Shown here: in pieces, positions 1 through 10,600 of the stretch
Numbering within the stretch: the first letter of the stretch is position 1
How the letters are laid out: each line of letters opens with the position of its first letter
Source: an uncultured Lachnospiraceae bacterium
GTDB taxonomy: Bacteria > Bacillota > Clostridia > Lachnospirales > Lachnospiraceae
Length of the DNA: 64,000 nucleotides
Assembly (NCBI GenBank): GCA_910589105.1
Contig: CAJUST010000001.1
Coordinates: forward strand, 168,419 to 232,418
Direction: 5' to 3'
The notes under the pieces: generated by a model
Databases searched by the model: none
The model's input: only the letters and a program-made list of their open reading frames with translations
What the model was told of the DNA's origin: nothing
Translations under genes and position numbers: made by a program

Positions 1-1245
1 GATCATTATAAATGGCGGCAGATGCGGGCAAACGGGGTAGAGGAACGCTATATTACCGGCGATGCATCGGACTATGAGAAGTTTATAAAATGGGCAGAGA
101 CGCTTGAACAGGCGGTTGGAAATCCCCTGTATCACTGGAGCCATTTAGAATTGCAGAGATATTTCGGATATAGGGGAGCATTAAACAGAGAAACGGCAGA
201 TGAAGTCTGGCAGCTCTGCAATGAAAAACTGCGTCAGGATACAATGTCGGCGCGAAGCTTAATTGAAACGTCGAATGTGACATTGATTTGCACGACTGAC
301 GATCCGGCAGACAGTTTAAAATGGCATAAAGAAATCGCGTCAGATGAAAGTTTTTCTGTTCAGGTTCTTCCGACATTTCGTCCGGATCGCGCGATGCAGA
401 TAGAAAAACCGGATTATCTTGATTATTTAGAAAATCTGGCTCAGGTGAGCGGAGCGCGGATTCAGTCGTTTGATACATTAATTGAGGCATTGCGGCGCCG
501 AATGGATTTTTTCGCTGAAATGGGATGCCGGATTTCAGATCATGGGCTTTATTTTGTGATGTGCCGTCCGTCAGGCATAGAAGAAACAGAAGCGGTCTTT
601 CGAAAAAGGCTTTTGGGAGAATTGCTTACAAAAGAAGAAACGTTGATGTTTCAAACTGCGTTTATGCTGGAAATGGGCAAGGAATATTATGACAGAAATT
701 GGGCGATGCAGCTTCACTATGGATGCAGGCGTGATAATAACGGCAAAGCTTTCCGGATGCTTGGGGCGGATTCCGGTTTTGACTGCATTTCAGATTTTAC
801 GCCGGCAGAGGAGCTTGCGGAGTTTTTAAATGCTCTGAGTGAGCTTGGAAAACTGCCCAAAAGCATTTTATATTCGCTTAACCCGAATGACAATGCAGTG
901 ATTGGGACTCTGGCAGGCTGTTTTCAGGACGCATCCGCCATCGGCAAAATCCAGCAGGGTTCGGCATGGTGGTTTAATGACCATAAAGAAGGCATGAAAG
1001 CGCAGATGACGTCTCTTGCGAACTTAGGGCTGTTAGGGAACTTTATCGGAATGCTGACGGATTCGAGAAGCTTCCTTTCTTATACAAGGCATGAATATTT
1101 CCGCAGAATTTTGTGCTCACTCATTGGCGGCTGGGTGGAAAATGGGGAATATCCGGCAGACGAAGCGGCTCTTACGCGGATCATTAAAGGAATTTCCTAT
1201 AACAATGCAGTCCGGTATTTTGGGTTTTCTGTCGATCCGGCATAA
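1..1245 (+). CDS. uxaC: Glucuronate (uronate) isomerase, 5' end outside window
   Basis: Converts D-glucuronate to D-fructuronate (and galacturonate to tagaturonate), the first cytoplasmic step of hexuronate breakdown. The reading frame is open from base 1, so the visible 414 codons are a partial gene; the family is usually about 465 residues, so roughly 50 N-terminal residues lie upstream. Seen: the NPLYHWSHLELQRYFG segment and the MDFFAEMGCRISDHGL segment, both hallmarks of UxaC in the amidohydrolase-like fold, and a typical C-terminal end. The first internal ATG (base 22) is not the real start because family-like residues precede it. A terminator hairpin follows, so uxaC ends its transcription unit. 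Confidence 0.93.
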   Translation, partial: DHYKWRQMRANGVEERYITGDASDYEKFIKWAETLEQAVGNPLYHWSHLELQRYFGYRGALNRETADEVWQLCNEKLRQDTMSARSLIETSNVTLICTTDDPADSLKWHKEIASDESFSVQVLPTFRPDRAMQIEKPDYLDYLENLAQVSGARIQSFDTLIEALRRRMDFFAEMGCRISDHGLYFVMCRPSGIEETEAVFRKRLLGELLTKEETLMFQTAFMLEMGKEYYDRNWAMQLHYGCRRDNNGKAFRMLGADSGFDCISDFTPAEELAEFLNALSELGKLPKSILYSLNPNDNAVIGTLAGCFQDASAIGKIQQGSAWWFNDHKEGMKAQMTSLANLGLLGNFIGMLTDSRSFLSYTRHEYFRRILCSLIGGWVENGEYPADEAALTRIIKGISYNNAVRYFGFSVDPA

Positions 1246-1308
1246 TGGCAAAAACGCCAGTGGCTTTGCAATAGTCTGCGGAATAAATCGGATGCGGGGC
1301 GATCTGGC

Positions 1309-1350
1309 AAAAGCGGCAAACCGTCGGGAAAGGACAAGTTTGCCGCTTTT
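1309..1350 (+). terminator. Intrinsic terminator after uxaC
   Basis: A 13-bp perfect stem (1309-1321 with 1338-1350) whose right arm ends in TTTT. It separates uxaC from the next transcription unit. Confidence 0.75.
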
Positions 1351-1410
1351 GCTGAAATTTGGCTGAATGTTTGGGAAAAAGAGTTTCTGTAAGAAAATGG
1401 CTGACGGCGC

Positions 1411-1438
1411 TTGTGTTCCATTTATTTTCAGGTATAAT
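1411..1438 (+). promoter_or_regulatory. Sigma-A-like promoter for the glycosyltransferase-hemB unit
   Basis: TATAAT at 1433-1438 with a TTGTGT -35 at 1411-1416 and a 16-bp spacer. The GTG start at 1470 follows about 30 bases later with a GGGAGGGG ribosome site. Confidence 0.6.
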
Positions 1439-1469
1439 ATAAGAAAATTGCTCTTGGGAGGGGAAATTA

Positions 1470-2663
1470 GTGCGGATTTTAGTATATAAATGGCGGGCAT
1501 ATAACTATGCAGATATCTGTGAAGCGTTTTTGGCGCTTGGCTATGACATTCTTACATACGAGCAGGATTTGGACAACTATGATGAAGACAGTGAATTTGA
1601 AGCTTTACTAGCGAATATGATAGTAGAAGAAGCCTGTGATATGGTGTTTACCGTGAATTACTTTGCGCTCGTGACGTCTGTCTGTGAAAAAACCCATGTC
1701 CCGTATGTGGTTTGGACTTGTGACAATCCACTGATTAGTATGTACCACAAAAATGTGTTTTGTCCCTGCAATTATTTTTTTACTTTTGATAAGACTAATT
1801 TCCTTGAATTTCGGGAAATGGGCGTTTCCCATATCTGGCATTTGCCGTTAGCAGTGAATACGAAGCGGCTGGACTATCTTTTAGGGCATTTTTACGATCA
1901 GGCGTTATATGAAAATGACATTGCATTTGTGGGAAGTTTGTACGAGCGGAACAGCTATGACAGGCTGCGTCCTTCTCTGCCGGAGTATTTACAGGGATAT
2001 TTTGATGCGGCAATCTGGGCGCAGCAGTGCATAAGCGGCGGCAATATAATAGAAGAAATGCTTCCGGTAGGCATATTAGAAAGATTACAGCAATATTTTA
2101 AGCTGGAAAAATCAGAAGGCTCTTTTTCGGATTTGGGGCTGATCTTTTCCACTACTGTTCTTGGATTTAAAACGGCGGCGGAACAGCGGCGGCGCGCGCT
2201 GTTAGAACTTTCCAAAAAATATCATGTGACAATTTACAGCAACAGTGACACAAGCGGTTTGTTTAAAGTCCGTTATGGCGGGTCTTTGGATTATTGGAGC
2301 GAAATGCCAAAAGTGTTTGCGGCGTCGAAAATTAATCTGAACTTTACGATTCCAAATATCAAAAGCGGCCTTCCGCTTCGGATTTGGGATATTTTGGGCA
2401 GCGGCGGATTTTTAATGACAAATTTCCAAGCGGAAATTCCTGCTTACTTTAAAAATAAAGAAGATTTAGTTTGTTTTGAAAGCATAGAAGAATTGTCGGA
2501 ACTTTCCGGTTACTATCTGGCGCATGAGGAAGAACGCAGGCGGATAGCCGGAAACGGCTATAAAAAAGTGAAAAAATATCATACATTTGAGCAGAGAATA
2601 GAACAAATGATGGAACTTGTAAAAAAAGAAAATGGAGGCGGGAAAAAGTGGAACAAATCATAA
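1470..2663 (+). CDS. CgeB-like glycosyltransferase (DUF3880-type N-terminal domain)
   Basis: A 397-residue protein starting at GTG behind a GGGAGGGG site. The N-terminal half has the DUF3880-like pattern (MRILVYKW start, then VVWTCDNP and FTFDKTN segments). The C-terminal half (about 240-385) has the GT1-like segment GLPLRIWDILGSGGFLMTNF, typical of the C-terminal domain of CgeB/spore-maturation glycosyltransferases and of cytoplasmic enzymes that glycosylate flagellin or surface proteins. No signal peptide or membrane segment is seen. It overlaps hemB by 16 bp, so the two are probably co-translated although no metabolic link is obvious. The acceptor is unknown. Confidence 0.75.
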   Translation: MRILVYKWRAYNYADICEAFLALGYDILTYEQDLDNYDEDSEFEALLANMIVEEACDMVFTVNYFALVTSVCEKTHVPYVVWTCDNPLISMYHKNVFCPCNYFFTFDKTNFLEFREMGVSHIWHLPLAVNTKRLDYLLGHFYDQALYENDIAFVGSLYERNSYDRLRPSLPEYLQGYFDAAIWAQQCISGGNIIEEMLPVGILERLQQYFKLEKSEGSFSDLGLIFSTTVLGFKTAAEQRRRALLELSKKYHVTIYSNSDTSGLFKVRYGGSLDYWSEMPKVFAASKINLNFTIPNIKSGLPLRIWDILGSGGFLMTNFQAEIPAYFKNKEDLVCFESIEELSELSGYYLAHEEERRRIAGNGYKKVKKYHTFEQRIEQMMELVKKENGGGKKWNKS

Positions 2664-3631
2664 GGCCGAGAAGGTTACGGGGCGGGGAGACGCTTCGCAA
2701 AATGGTTCGGGAAACGAGAATCAGTAAAGCATCGCTGGTTTATCCGATGTTTGTCACGGAAGGCGAAAATATCAAAGAAGAAATCGCTTCCATGCCGGGA
2801 CAATTCCGCTACAGCATAGAACGCATGGGCGAAAAACTCAGTGAACTGGAACGGGCGGGCGTAACGAATGTGATGTTTTTTGGGATACCGAAACGAAAAG
2901 ATGCATATGGCAGTATGGCGTATGCGGAAGACGGGATTGCGCAAAAGGCGTTTGCAAGAGCGAAGCAGGAATTTCCCAATCTGTATTTCATCGGCGACGT
3001 CTGTATGTGTGAATACACGTCGCATGGACACTGCGGCATTTTATGCGGGAAAGAAGTGGACAATGACGGGACGCTTTCCTATCTGGGAAAAATAGCCGTA
3101 TCCCAAGCGCAGGCGGGCGCGGATATGGTGGCGCCTTCCGATATGATGGATGGAAGGGTTCTGGCAATCCGTCAGGCGTTAGATGCAAACGGTTTTAGCA
3201 ATACGCCAATTATGGCATATTCAGCAAAATATGCATCTTCTTTTTACGGCCCATTTCGGGACGCAGCAGACAGCGCTCCGGCTTTTGGAGACAGGAAAAC
3301 GTATCAAATGGATTTCCATAACCGGAAAGAGGCTTTAAAAGAAGCCATGCTTGACATAAAAGAAGGCGCGGATATTGTGATGGTAAAACCTGCGATGGCA
3401 TATGGAGACATTATTTGGGAAGTGAAAGAATGCGCGAATGTTCCGGTGGCATCCTACAGCGTAAGCGGAGAATACGCCATGGTTAAGTCTGCGGCTGCCA
3501 ATGGGTTTATAGAGGAAGAAGGGATCATGTGTGAAATGGCAGCGGCGGCATACCGCGCCGGATCGGATATTTATATTACATATTATGCGAAAGAATTGGC
3601 GGACTGCATAAAACGGGGAAGAATCGGGTAG
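2648..3631 (+). CDS. hemB: Porphobilinogen synthase (delta-aminolevulinic acid dehydratase)
   Basis: Condenses two 5-aminolevulinates to porphobilinogen, the common early step to heme, siroheme and cobalamin. The 327-residue length is standard. Seen: the cysteine-rich metal site DVCMCEYTSHGHC (C119, C121, C129), the Schiff-base lysines in YSAKYASSFYGPFRDA (K194) and IVMVKPAMAY (K247), and a normal C terminus. It starts at GTG inside the end of the upstream gene, with GGAGGCGGG as ribosome site. The cysteine triad implies the zinc-dependent class. With a cobalamin riboswitch elsewhere in the window, its product probably feeds a corrinoid or siroheme branch. Confidence 0.96.
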   Translation: MEQIIRPRRLRGGETLRKMVRETRISKASLVYPMFVTEGENIKEEIASMPGQFRYSIERMGEKLSELERAGVTNVMFFGIPKRKDAYGSMAYAEDGIAQKAFARAKQEFPNLYFIGDVCMCEYTSHGHCGILCGKEVDNDGTLSYLGKIAVSQAQAGADMVAPSDMMDGRVLAIRQALDANGFSNTPIMAYSAKYASSFYGPFRDAADSAPAFGDRKTYQMDFHNRKEALKEAMLDIKEGADIVMVKPAMAYGDIIWEVKECANVPVASYSVSGEYAMVKSAAANGFIEEEGIMCEMAAAAYRAGSDIYITYYAKELADCIKRGRIG

Positions 3632-3687
3632 CAAACAAGGCGGACTTCAATATATTATTCTAAAAGAATATATTAGGAGCGCTTATT

Positions 3688-4239
3688 ATGGAAGAACAGA
3701 AAATGCCTTTGGAAAATCAATGCAGTTTTACAGGCATCCGGCCAGTTATGGTGGATTTGCCTTATCCAAAGATTCAGGCAGAGCGTCAAAATCCTGCATA
3801 CGCCAATCTGCTTAGCAATGACTACTGTGGCGCGGTGTCTGAAATGTCTGCGATCACACAGTACATTAACAACGAAAACCGTCTGTCAGCCGTCCAATGT
3901 CCCCTTGCAAAGACATTGCTTGGAATTGCAATGGCGGAAATGATGCATTTGCAAAAACTGGGGGAGCTCATTGTTTTATTGGGCGGAGAAATCAGTTTTG
4001 CGGCGATGCAGCAGAATGGCAGGAGAAAAATGTGGACGCCGGAATACATTACAATTCCGCAACATGCAAGGCAAATGCTGTCGGCGGACATAGAATCTGA
4101 AAAACAAGCGATACGCCAGTACCAGATGCATATGAAAGCGATACAGGATTCGGGCGTGAACGCGTTGCTTTCACGGATTATTTTGGACGAAGAATATCAC
4201 ATCATGATACTGCATACATTGCTGGACGAAGTGAAATAG
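3688..4239 (+). CDS. Ferritin-like diiron protein
   Basis: A 183-residue all-helical protein. Two ExxH metal motifs are visible, in AEMMHL (about residue 86) and DEEYHIM (about 172). Upstream glutamates (AVSEMSAITQY) and ESEKQAI could complete a four-helix diiron site of the rubrerythrin/manganese-catalase/ferritin-like superfamily. It lacks the rubredoxin tail of classical rubrerythrin. In clostridia such proteins are linked to peroxide defence or iron handling, but the exact activity cannot be assigned. The AT-rich 5' region holds a short imperfect palindrome (about 3650-3675) that may carry its promoter. A strong terminator follows the gene. Confidence 0.75.
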   Translation: MEEQKMPLENQCSFTGIRPVMVDLPYPKIQAERQNPAYANLLSNDYCGAVSEMSAITQYINNENRLSAVQCPLAKTLLGIAMAEMMHLQKLGELIVLLGGEISFAAMQQNGRRKMWTPEYITIPQHARQMLSADIESEKQAIRQYQMHMKAIQDSGVNALLSRIILDEEYHIMILHTLLDEVK

Positions 4240-4280
4240 ATGGAAGAACAAAAGCAATATGAGTGAAAATCCATAAGGGG

Positions 4281-4319
4281 ACGCCAAGTTTGACGCTGTT
4301 CAGGCTTGGCGTTTTTTTG
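4281..4319 (+). terminator. Intrinsic terminator after ferritin-like gene
   Basis: ACGCCAAG (4281-4288) pairs with CTTGGCGT (4305-4312), followed by a T run. Confidence 0.85.
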
Positions 4320-4344
4320 TTTGTTTTTAATACTCGAAGAATCG

Positions 4345-4373
4345 TTGACAAAAGAACGTTATGGAAGTATAAT
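4345..4373 (+). promoter_or_regulatory. Full-consensus sigma-A promoter for the GH101 gene
   Basis: TTGACA at 4345-4350 and TATAAT at 4368-4373 with a 17-bp spacer. Transcription would start about 250 bases before the GH101 start codon, giving a long leader. Confidence 0.85.
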
Positions 4374-4379
4374 AAAATA

Positions 4380-4627
4380 AACCAAAAATCGGCTGTTTTT
4401 TTTGTATATTATTTATGAGATGTCCGATCCGAGCCATTCTTCCGAATGTAACAAAGATACAATCGAGGGAGAGGTTTTTTTATCTATGGAAATCTTCCCT
4501 GTATGAGCGGAAATCTCAGAGGTTTTAGCAGAGGACAGGGGATTTTATAAAAGGAACCGCAGACTTACGGGGTAAACGCCTGCGGTTTGATGTAACTAAT
4601 CATTTGTTTTAAAAAGGAGGAATTGTA
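4380..4627 (+). other. Long structured 5' leader of the GH101 gene
   Basis: About 245 bases without a gene between promoter and start codon. An imperfect long-range stem may form between roughly 4490-4501 and 4534-4544. A perfect 8-bp hairpin AACCGCAG/CTGCGGTT lies at 4555-4562 and 4580-4587, 30 bases before the AAAAAGGAGG ribosome site. No T run follows the last stem, so it is not an obvious terminator. I do not recognise a known riboswitch class here. Confidence 0.45.
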
Positions 4628-7600
4628 ATGAAAGAAACGGGCAGTAAAAGAAAAATACGTTCTTTTATAGCGGGAACATTGGCTTTTCTGCTGATGGTTA
4701 CGACTGCATTGTCAGGCTTTCCACCCATTCAGGCGCAAGCGGCTGCGGGGAAAATCTGGCATCGTGTAGAAACAGGAAGCGGCAATGGGAATGGGCATGC
4801 GTATTCAGATGCATCGACGAATCCGGCAGCCGTATTATTGCATCAGGATAAGATTGAATGGGAGTCGACATTTAACGTTACTTATGAAAAACAGGGTGAT
4901 GCGCCTAATAAAGCGCGGCTGGGGTTTTTCTATTCTTACTTAAATGATTCGAATTGGCTGTACGTAGGATCGAATCCGGATGGGAGCTGGTATTATGAAT
5001 ATAACTTAGGTGGAAGTACAGGTTATCCGTCATTAGAAGGGCTTCCAGCAATTACGGATACCAGTCGCGCAGAGATTTCTGTATCGGTAGCCCGCGAGGC
5101 ATTGACGGTGACAGTAAACGGCGTGAAAGTTCAGGTAGCAAATAAAGATGTTTTTGAAGGTTTAAAGGAGGCTATCGGCAATGAAGGAAGACCGGGGTTC
5201 CGCGCTGGAAAAAATGGGACTGAGCATACGTTCTTCCGTTTTACAGATGCGAAAACCAAAGGCGCTCCCCTTAGTGATGACGGCTGGAGTTTTTTGGCTG
5301 GCTGCGAAGGGCAGGTACATAATCAGGAAACGATTCCAGTATATTCCGTGACAGGCGCCGTGAAAGATGGGAACACTCCGGTTGAAAATGCGGTTGTGCG
5401 CGTTGGGGAGGAAAGCGTGAGGACGGCAGCGGACGGTTCGTTTTCTCTTTCGGTGGAACAGGGAACGTATGTGGTGTCTGTATCTGCATCAGGCTATCAG
5501 GCATATTCCCAAGAGAATGTGGAAATAAATGCGGATAAAGATCTGGGAGAGATTGCGCTTACCAAAAAGGATGCTGTTAATTACGAGTATTTTATTAGCA
5601 ATGGAACAATAAAAGCTGCAGTCAGCAACGAATTTCCGCAGGTGTTCCAATATGAATTGACTTTAGGTGAAGACGGCGCAAAGAAAATATTTGCCGGACA
5701 GGAAACCAAATTAACGGAAATGAGAATTGGGGCCTATAATCCTGCTTATGGAGAGGATAAATCGGTTCCGCAGGTCAATTTAAAGGACATAGAGCCAACC
5801 TTAAAAAGTTTTGAAAAAGAAGAGGATCATGCAGTTTATGTGATGAATCTAAAAGACGCAGAAGCGCAGATTGATTTTGACATGACAGTGAAGATTTCAG
5901 TTTCCGAGAATGATTTAATCTGGGAAGTGACAAATATCACAAAGAATAGCGGCTGTGTGAAAATTAATACGATCGACGTGCCGGAATTAAATCTTGTGAC
6001 GATTACAGACTTACAGGTGGATACCCAGTTTATGGGCGCGGTAATTTCCGGCGATACAAATGCGATCGGCGACAGGGAGATTACCTTTGAAGATGGGTTT
6101 GTTGCGAACAATTCCGGCGGTTACGCATATGGTTTTTTGTCTGCTGACGGGATTAGCGCAGGCGTGTGGAGTAATTCTGAGATGGTAAGTGACAACCGTC
6201 TTGTGCGTAATAACGGCGTGGACAGTATGTCTCTGACAAGCGCGGCATGGTATTATGATTATAATAATGACGCGACTTTCAGTTATACAGATTATACGGA
6301 CGCTACAAAAAATAAAACCCTGACATTTTCGGATTATGATTCGGTAGCGGGCGTAGCGGGCGGCGTTCCTATTAGTGAACTGCCTTGCGCAAAGGTATGT
6401 TTTGCCGCTGATGAGAATGAGGATAGCGTTGTAGACTGGCAGGACGGCGCGATTGCATACAGGGATATTATGAATAACCCGTATGGATCGGAAAACACAA
6501 AAGATCTTGTGAATTACCGTATTTCCATGAACTTTAACAGTCAGGCGACAAATCCATATTTAAAGACGGCTGACAATATTAAAAAAGTATATCTTGCAAC
6601 GGACGGGCTTCCGCAGGCAGTTATGATGAAAGGATACGGAAGTGAAGGCCATGATTCTGCGAACTCCGAGTATGGATATATTGCGGATCGTCTTGGCGGT
6701 TTGGAAGAATTGAAGCAGTTGAATACGATTGCGCATAATTATAATGTCCAGATGGGTATTCATATTAATGCGCAGGAATGTTATCCGGAAGCGCAGACAT
6801 TTTCTAATGATTTGGTAAATGGCGTTAATTCCCGCGGCTGGGGCTGGTTAGATCAGTCTTATAACATTAACCGCGCATATGACTTGGGCAGCGGCCTTCG
6901 TTACAAACGTTTATTACAGCTTTATGATCAGTTAAATGACACTTCGCTCTATGCAAATAAATGGCCGGGCGTTGCTGGCCAAGGTGAAGACGAGACTGTG
7001 GCGGACGCAGAGACGATTGCGCGCACAGTTGCAGAGAAGAAAAAGACAACGACGGAAAATCTTGATTTTATGTATCTTGACGTATGGTACGGGGCTTCAT
7101 GGGAGACGCGTAAAATTGCGCAGCAGTTTAACAGTCTGGGCTGGAGATTTTCTACAGAGTTTGGCGATGAAGGGGAATATGACTCGACATGGCAGCACTG
7201 GGCAACAGAAGGCCATTATGGCGGTTCCGCGAAGAAAGGGTTAAACAGTGATGTGATCCGTTTTATCCGGAACCATCAGAAAGATTCTTTTGTATTGAAC
7301 TATCCAAGCTATGGCGGCACAGCGGATAATCCTCTGCTCGGCGGATTTGACCTTGGCGGATTTGAAGGCTGGGGCGGCAGTAATGACAGTTTTAACGACT
7401 ATATCATTAAGACATTTTTAGTAAACCTTCCAACTAAATTTTTACAGCATTATAAAGTGTATAAATGGGAAAATTATGAAGATGGCGGCTCCCCTGTTGG
7501 AAACCATGAAAAAGAAATTACGTTAGTAAATGATGATAAAACAGAGAAAGTGGTTGTAACGAGAAATGAAGATCAGATTACAAGCGTAAGCGGCAACCAG

Positions 7601-10600
7601 AGTTTGGATTATGTAGAGCGGACAATCAAATTAAACGGCAAAAAAGTGCTGGATAATGCAACTTATCTGCTTCCATGGACAGATTGGGAAACGGATGAAG
7701 AAAAATTATACCACTTCAACTATGAAGGCGGCGCAACTACATGGGAATTGCAGGATAGCTGGAAAAACCTTGGGAGTGTTACGGTTTACGCTTTGACAGA
7801 TGTAGGAAGAACAGCTAAGAAGACAGTTCCGGTTACAAATGGCAGCATTACGTTAGATGCGGATGCAAAGATGCCGTATATTGTTGTAAAAGATGAAACC
7901 TCAGAAAAGAAGGAAATCAAAGAGCCATGGAGTGAGCATGCGCATGTAGTGGATTCCGGATTTAATAATTACAGCGGCGTAAACGTTGATTTAGGTGAGG
8001 AAGGCCCAGAGTGCCCAGAATGTAAGAAAGAAGATAAAACTACAAAAACAAAGTATAATTATTATATGGGATCAAAATTCGTGTGTCCGGTATGCAAATA
8101 CGAGATGGGCGCAGATGCTGCGGATAAGTTCAAATATGAAGAACAGGGAAATCCTTTAGATAAAGAAATTTGGAGCGGTGACATAAACGATGTGAAGGTC
8201 GTGCGCATCGGATCTACGGGAAATAAATATCTTCAGATGGGCAGTGAGACAGAAACACAATCCGTATCTACAACAATCTCAGACTTAGAGCCGGGGACGG
8301 ATTATGTAGCTCAGGTTTATGTGGAAAATAAGAGTGACGCAAAAGCATGGATTAAGGTAACGGGAGGAAGCGAGGACGTTTCTAACTATACACTGAGATC
8401 TCTTGCGGAAAATTATGTACAGTGTGACGCGCATAGCAGGAGAGCGGTATCTGGAAGCAGGATGCAAATTATGCAGGTTCCTTTTACTGCGGACTCTTCC
8501 ACAGCGACATTGACTTTAGAACGTGAGGCAGGCGAGGATATCACATATTTTGACGATATTCGTATCGTAGATAAAAAAATCAATAATATTCAGGCGGACG
8601 GGAGCTTTAAACAGGATTTTGAATCTGTTGTATCGGGAATGTATCCATTTGTATTAGGACCGGCGCAGGGAGTTACAGACCATGTAACTCATTTGTCTGA
8701 GCTTCATGCTCCATATACACAGTCAGGCTGGGGCGGCAAAGAATCCTTAGATGACGTTTTGGAAGGAAAATGGTCGTTAAAACATCATGGAAACAATACA
8801 GGAATCATTTACCGGACGATTCCGCAGAATCTCCATTTTGAAGCAGGTCAGACGTATAATATCAGTTTTGACTATCAGTCAGGTCAAAGAGGTCAATATT
8901 ATATTGTCATTGGCGAAGGCGACGAAGTGATTCAGACTTTAGATTATATGGAGAATACAGCAGAGAATCCGTTAGGCGGGCCATCTGAAACAAAGACTTA
9001 TGAATTTAGGATGGTAGGCGCTGACAGTGGGCAGTCATGGTTTGGTTTAGCAAGCGCGGCGGCATCTCTGTCAAAAGATGAAAATGATAATATTAAAGCA
9101 TATGGTTTAGTGGATTTTGTTTTAGATAATCTGGAAGTGAAGAAAGTTGGCGTAAAGATTTCCGCTTCCGCTTCGACTGTAACGTCAGCCAAAGATCCGA
9201 TTACATTGACAGCAGAGTTTTCCGATGAATTAGATGAATCTAATCTGGTTACATGGACTTCTTCTGATGAAAACGTTGTAAAGGTCGTTCCGGACCCGGA
9301 AGACAGCAAGATATGTCACGCATATTTTGTAGGTTTTGGGAATGCGACTATTACGATGAGAACTATGGTAGGAGTGCAAGAAATTGAATTGCCGTGGGCG
9401 GTTTCTTTCCCAGAGATTTTTGAACTTCCATCAGAGGAGCAGAAGAAGGCAGAATGGGCAGGGGTTTATGCAAATACAGAATCTGCGACTGATAATGACA
9501 CTAAGGAGAAAGCGATTGATGGAGAGTCAGGCACTCAATGGCATTCGCAGTGGGCGTCGCCTGCATTTGTCGTATCGGAAACGAATCCGGCTCTTTTAAC
9601 AGTAAAAATTGCAGATGGAGACAATATTTCAAATTACAACAGAGTTACGATACAACAGAGAACTGGTAATGTTAATGGTTTAGTTAAAAAATATAAATGT
9701 GTCGTTGGGGATGAGTTTGACGAAACAACTCATACTGTTTCAGGGAATGTATATACTACGGATGTTATTACTGCGAAAAAGACAGGTCAGGGAGAAAGAG
9801 AAGTTTGTGTGCTTCCGGCAGGAACTGCTGGTAAGTATTTACAGATTCAGGTACTTGAAGGTGAAGGAACTTTCGCATCGATTGCAGAACTGGAATTGGA
9901 TAAAGCAGGCACAAATAATACAGATGAAGAACAAGGTTATTTTGAAGAGAATGGCAGTAGCTGGTCAAATAAAATAACAGAAGCTCTGGAAGCAACGCTG
10001 GAAAATGCAGACGCTGTAGAGAAGGCCGGACGAGGAGATTATTCAGAAGAAAGCTGGGCTGTGTTTGAAGCGGCTCTAAACGCTGCAAAGGATCGACCGG
10101 CAGACGCTACGCCACAGCAATTATTAGAATTGCAGCAGGATCTTGTTTTGGCGATCTCTAATTTAACGGTTTCATTGGATAAGGCAAGAACGGAATTTGA
10201 AAAGGTCTTTGATGAAGCAAAGAACATATATAATGCGGGCCAAGGCAATTATACAGATGCGAGCTGGGAGTCATTTAAGAAGGTTTATGAAGATGTAGAT
10301 GTAATAAAAGATTCCCAAGATCCAAAAGTTTTGGTAAAAGGCAGGCAGATGTTAGAAAAAGCTTTGGAAGGATTGAAAGAAAAAACTCCAGAACAGATTG
10401 AATTTGAGCAGGCGCAGCAAGAATTGAAACAATCTATGGACTCTGCATCAAAGAAGATTAGCGAGGGTCAGGGAAATTATACGACGACAAGCTGGAAGAA
10501 ATTAGTCAAAGCATACGAGGATGCAAAAGAAGGGAAAAATTCTGAGGATAAAGAAACGTTGAAAGCATTGACAAAAGCTTTGGACGATGCGATGAAAGGT

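Noticed and set aside
3650..3675. AT-rich palindrome before the ferritin-like gene as a PerR or Fur box
   Set aside because: Half-sites do not match either consensus and the region is too AT-rich to judge by eye.
4551..4590. T-box riboswitch in the GH101 leader
   Set aside because: Only a fragment resembling the ACCGC part of the T-box is present; no specifier stem or terminator follows and the gene is not amino-acid related.
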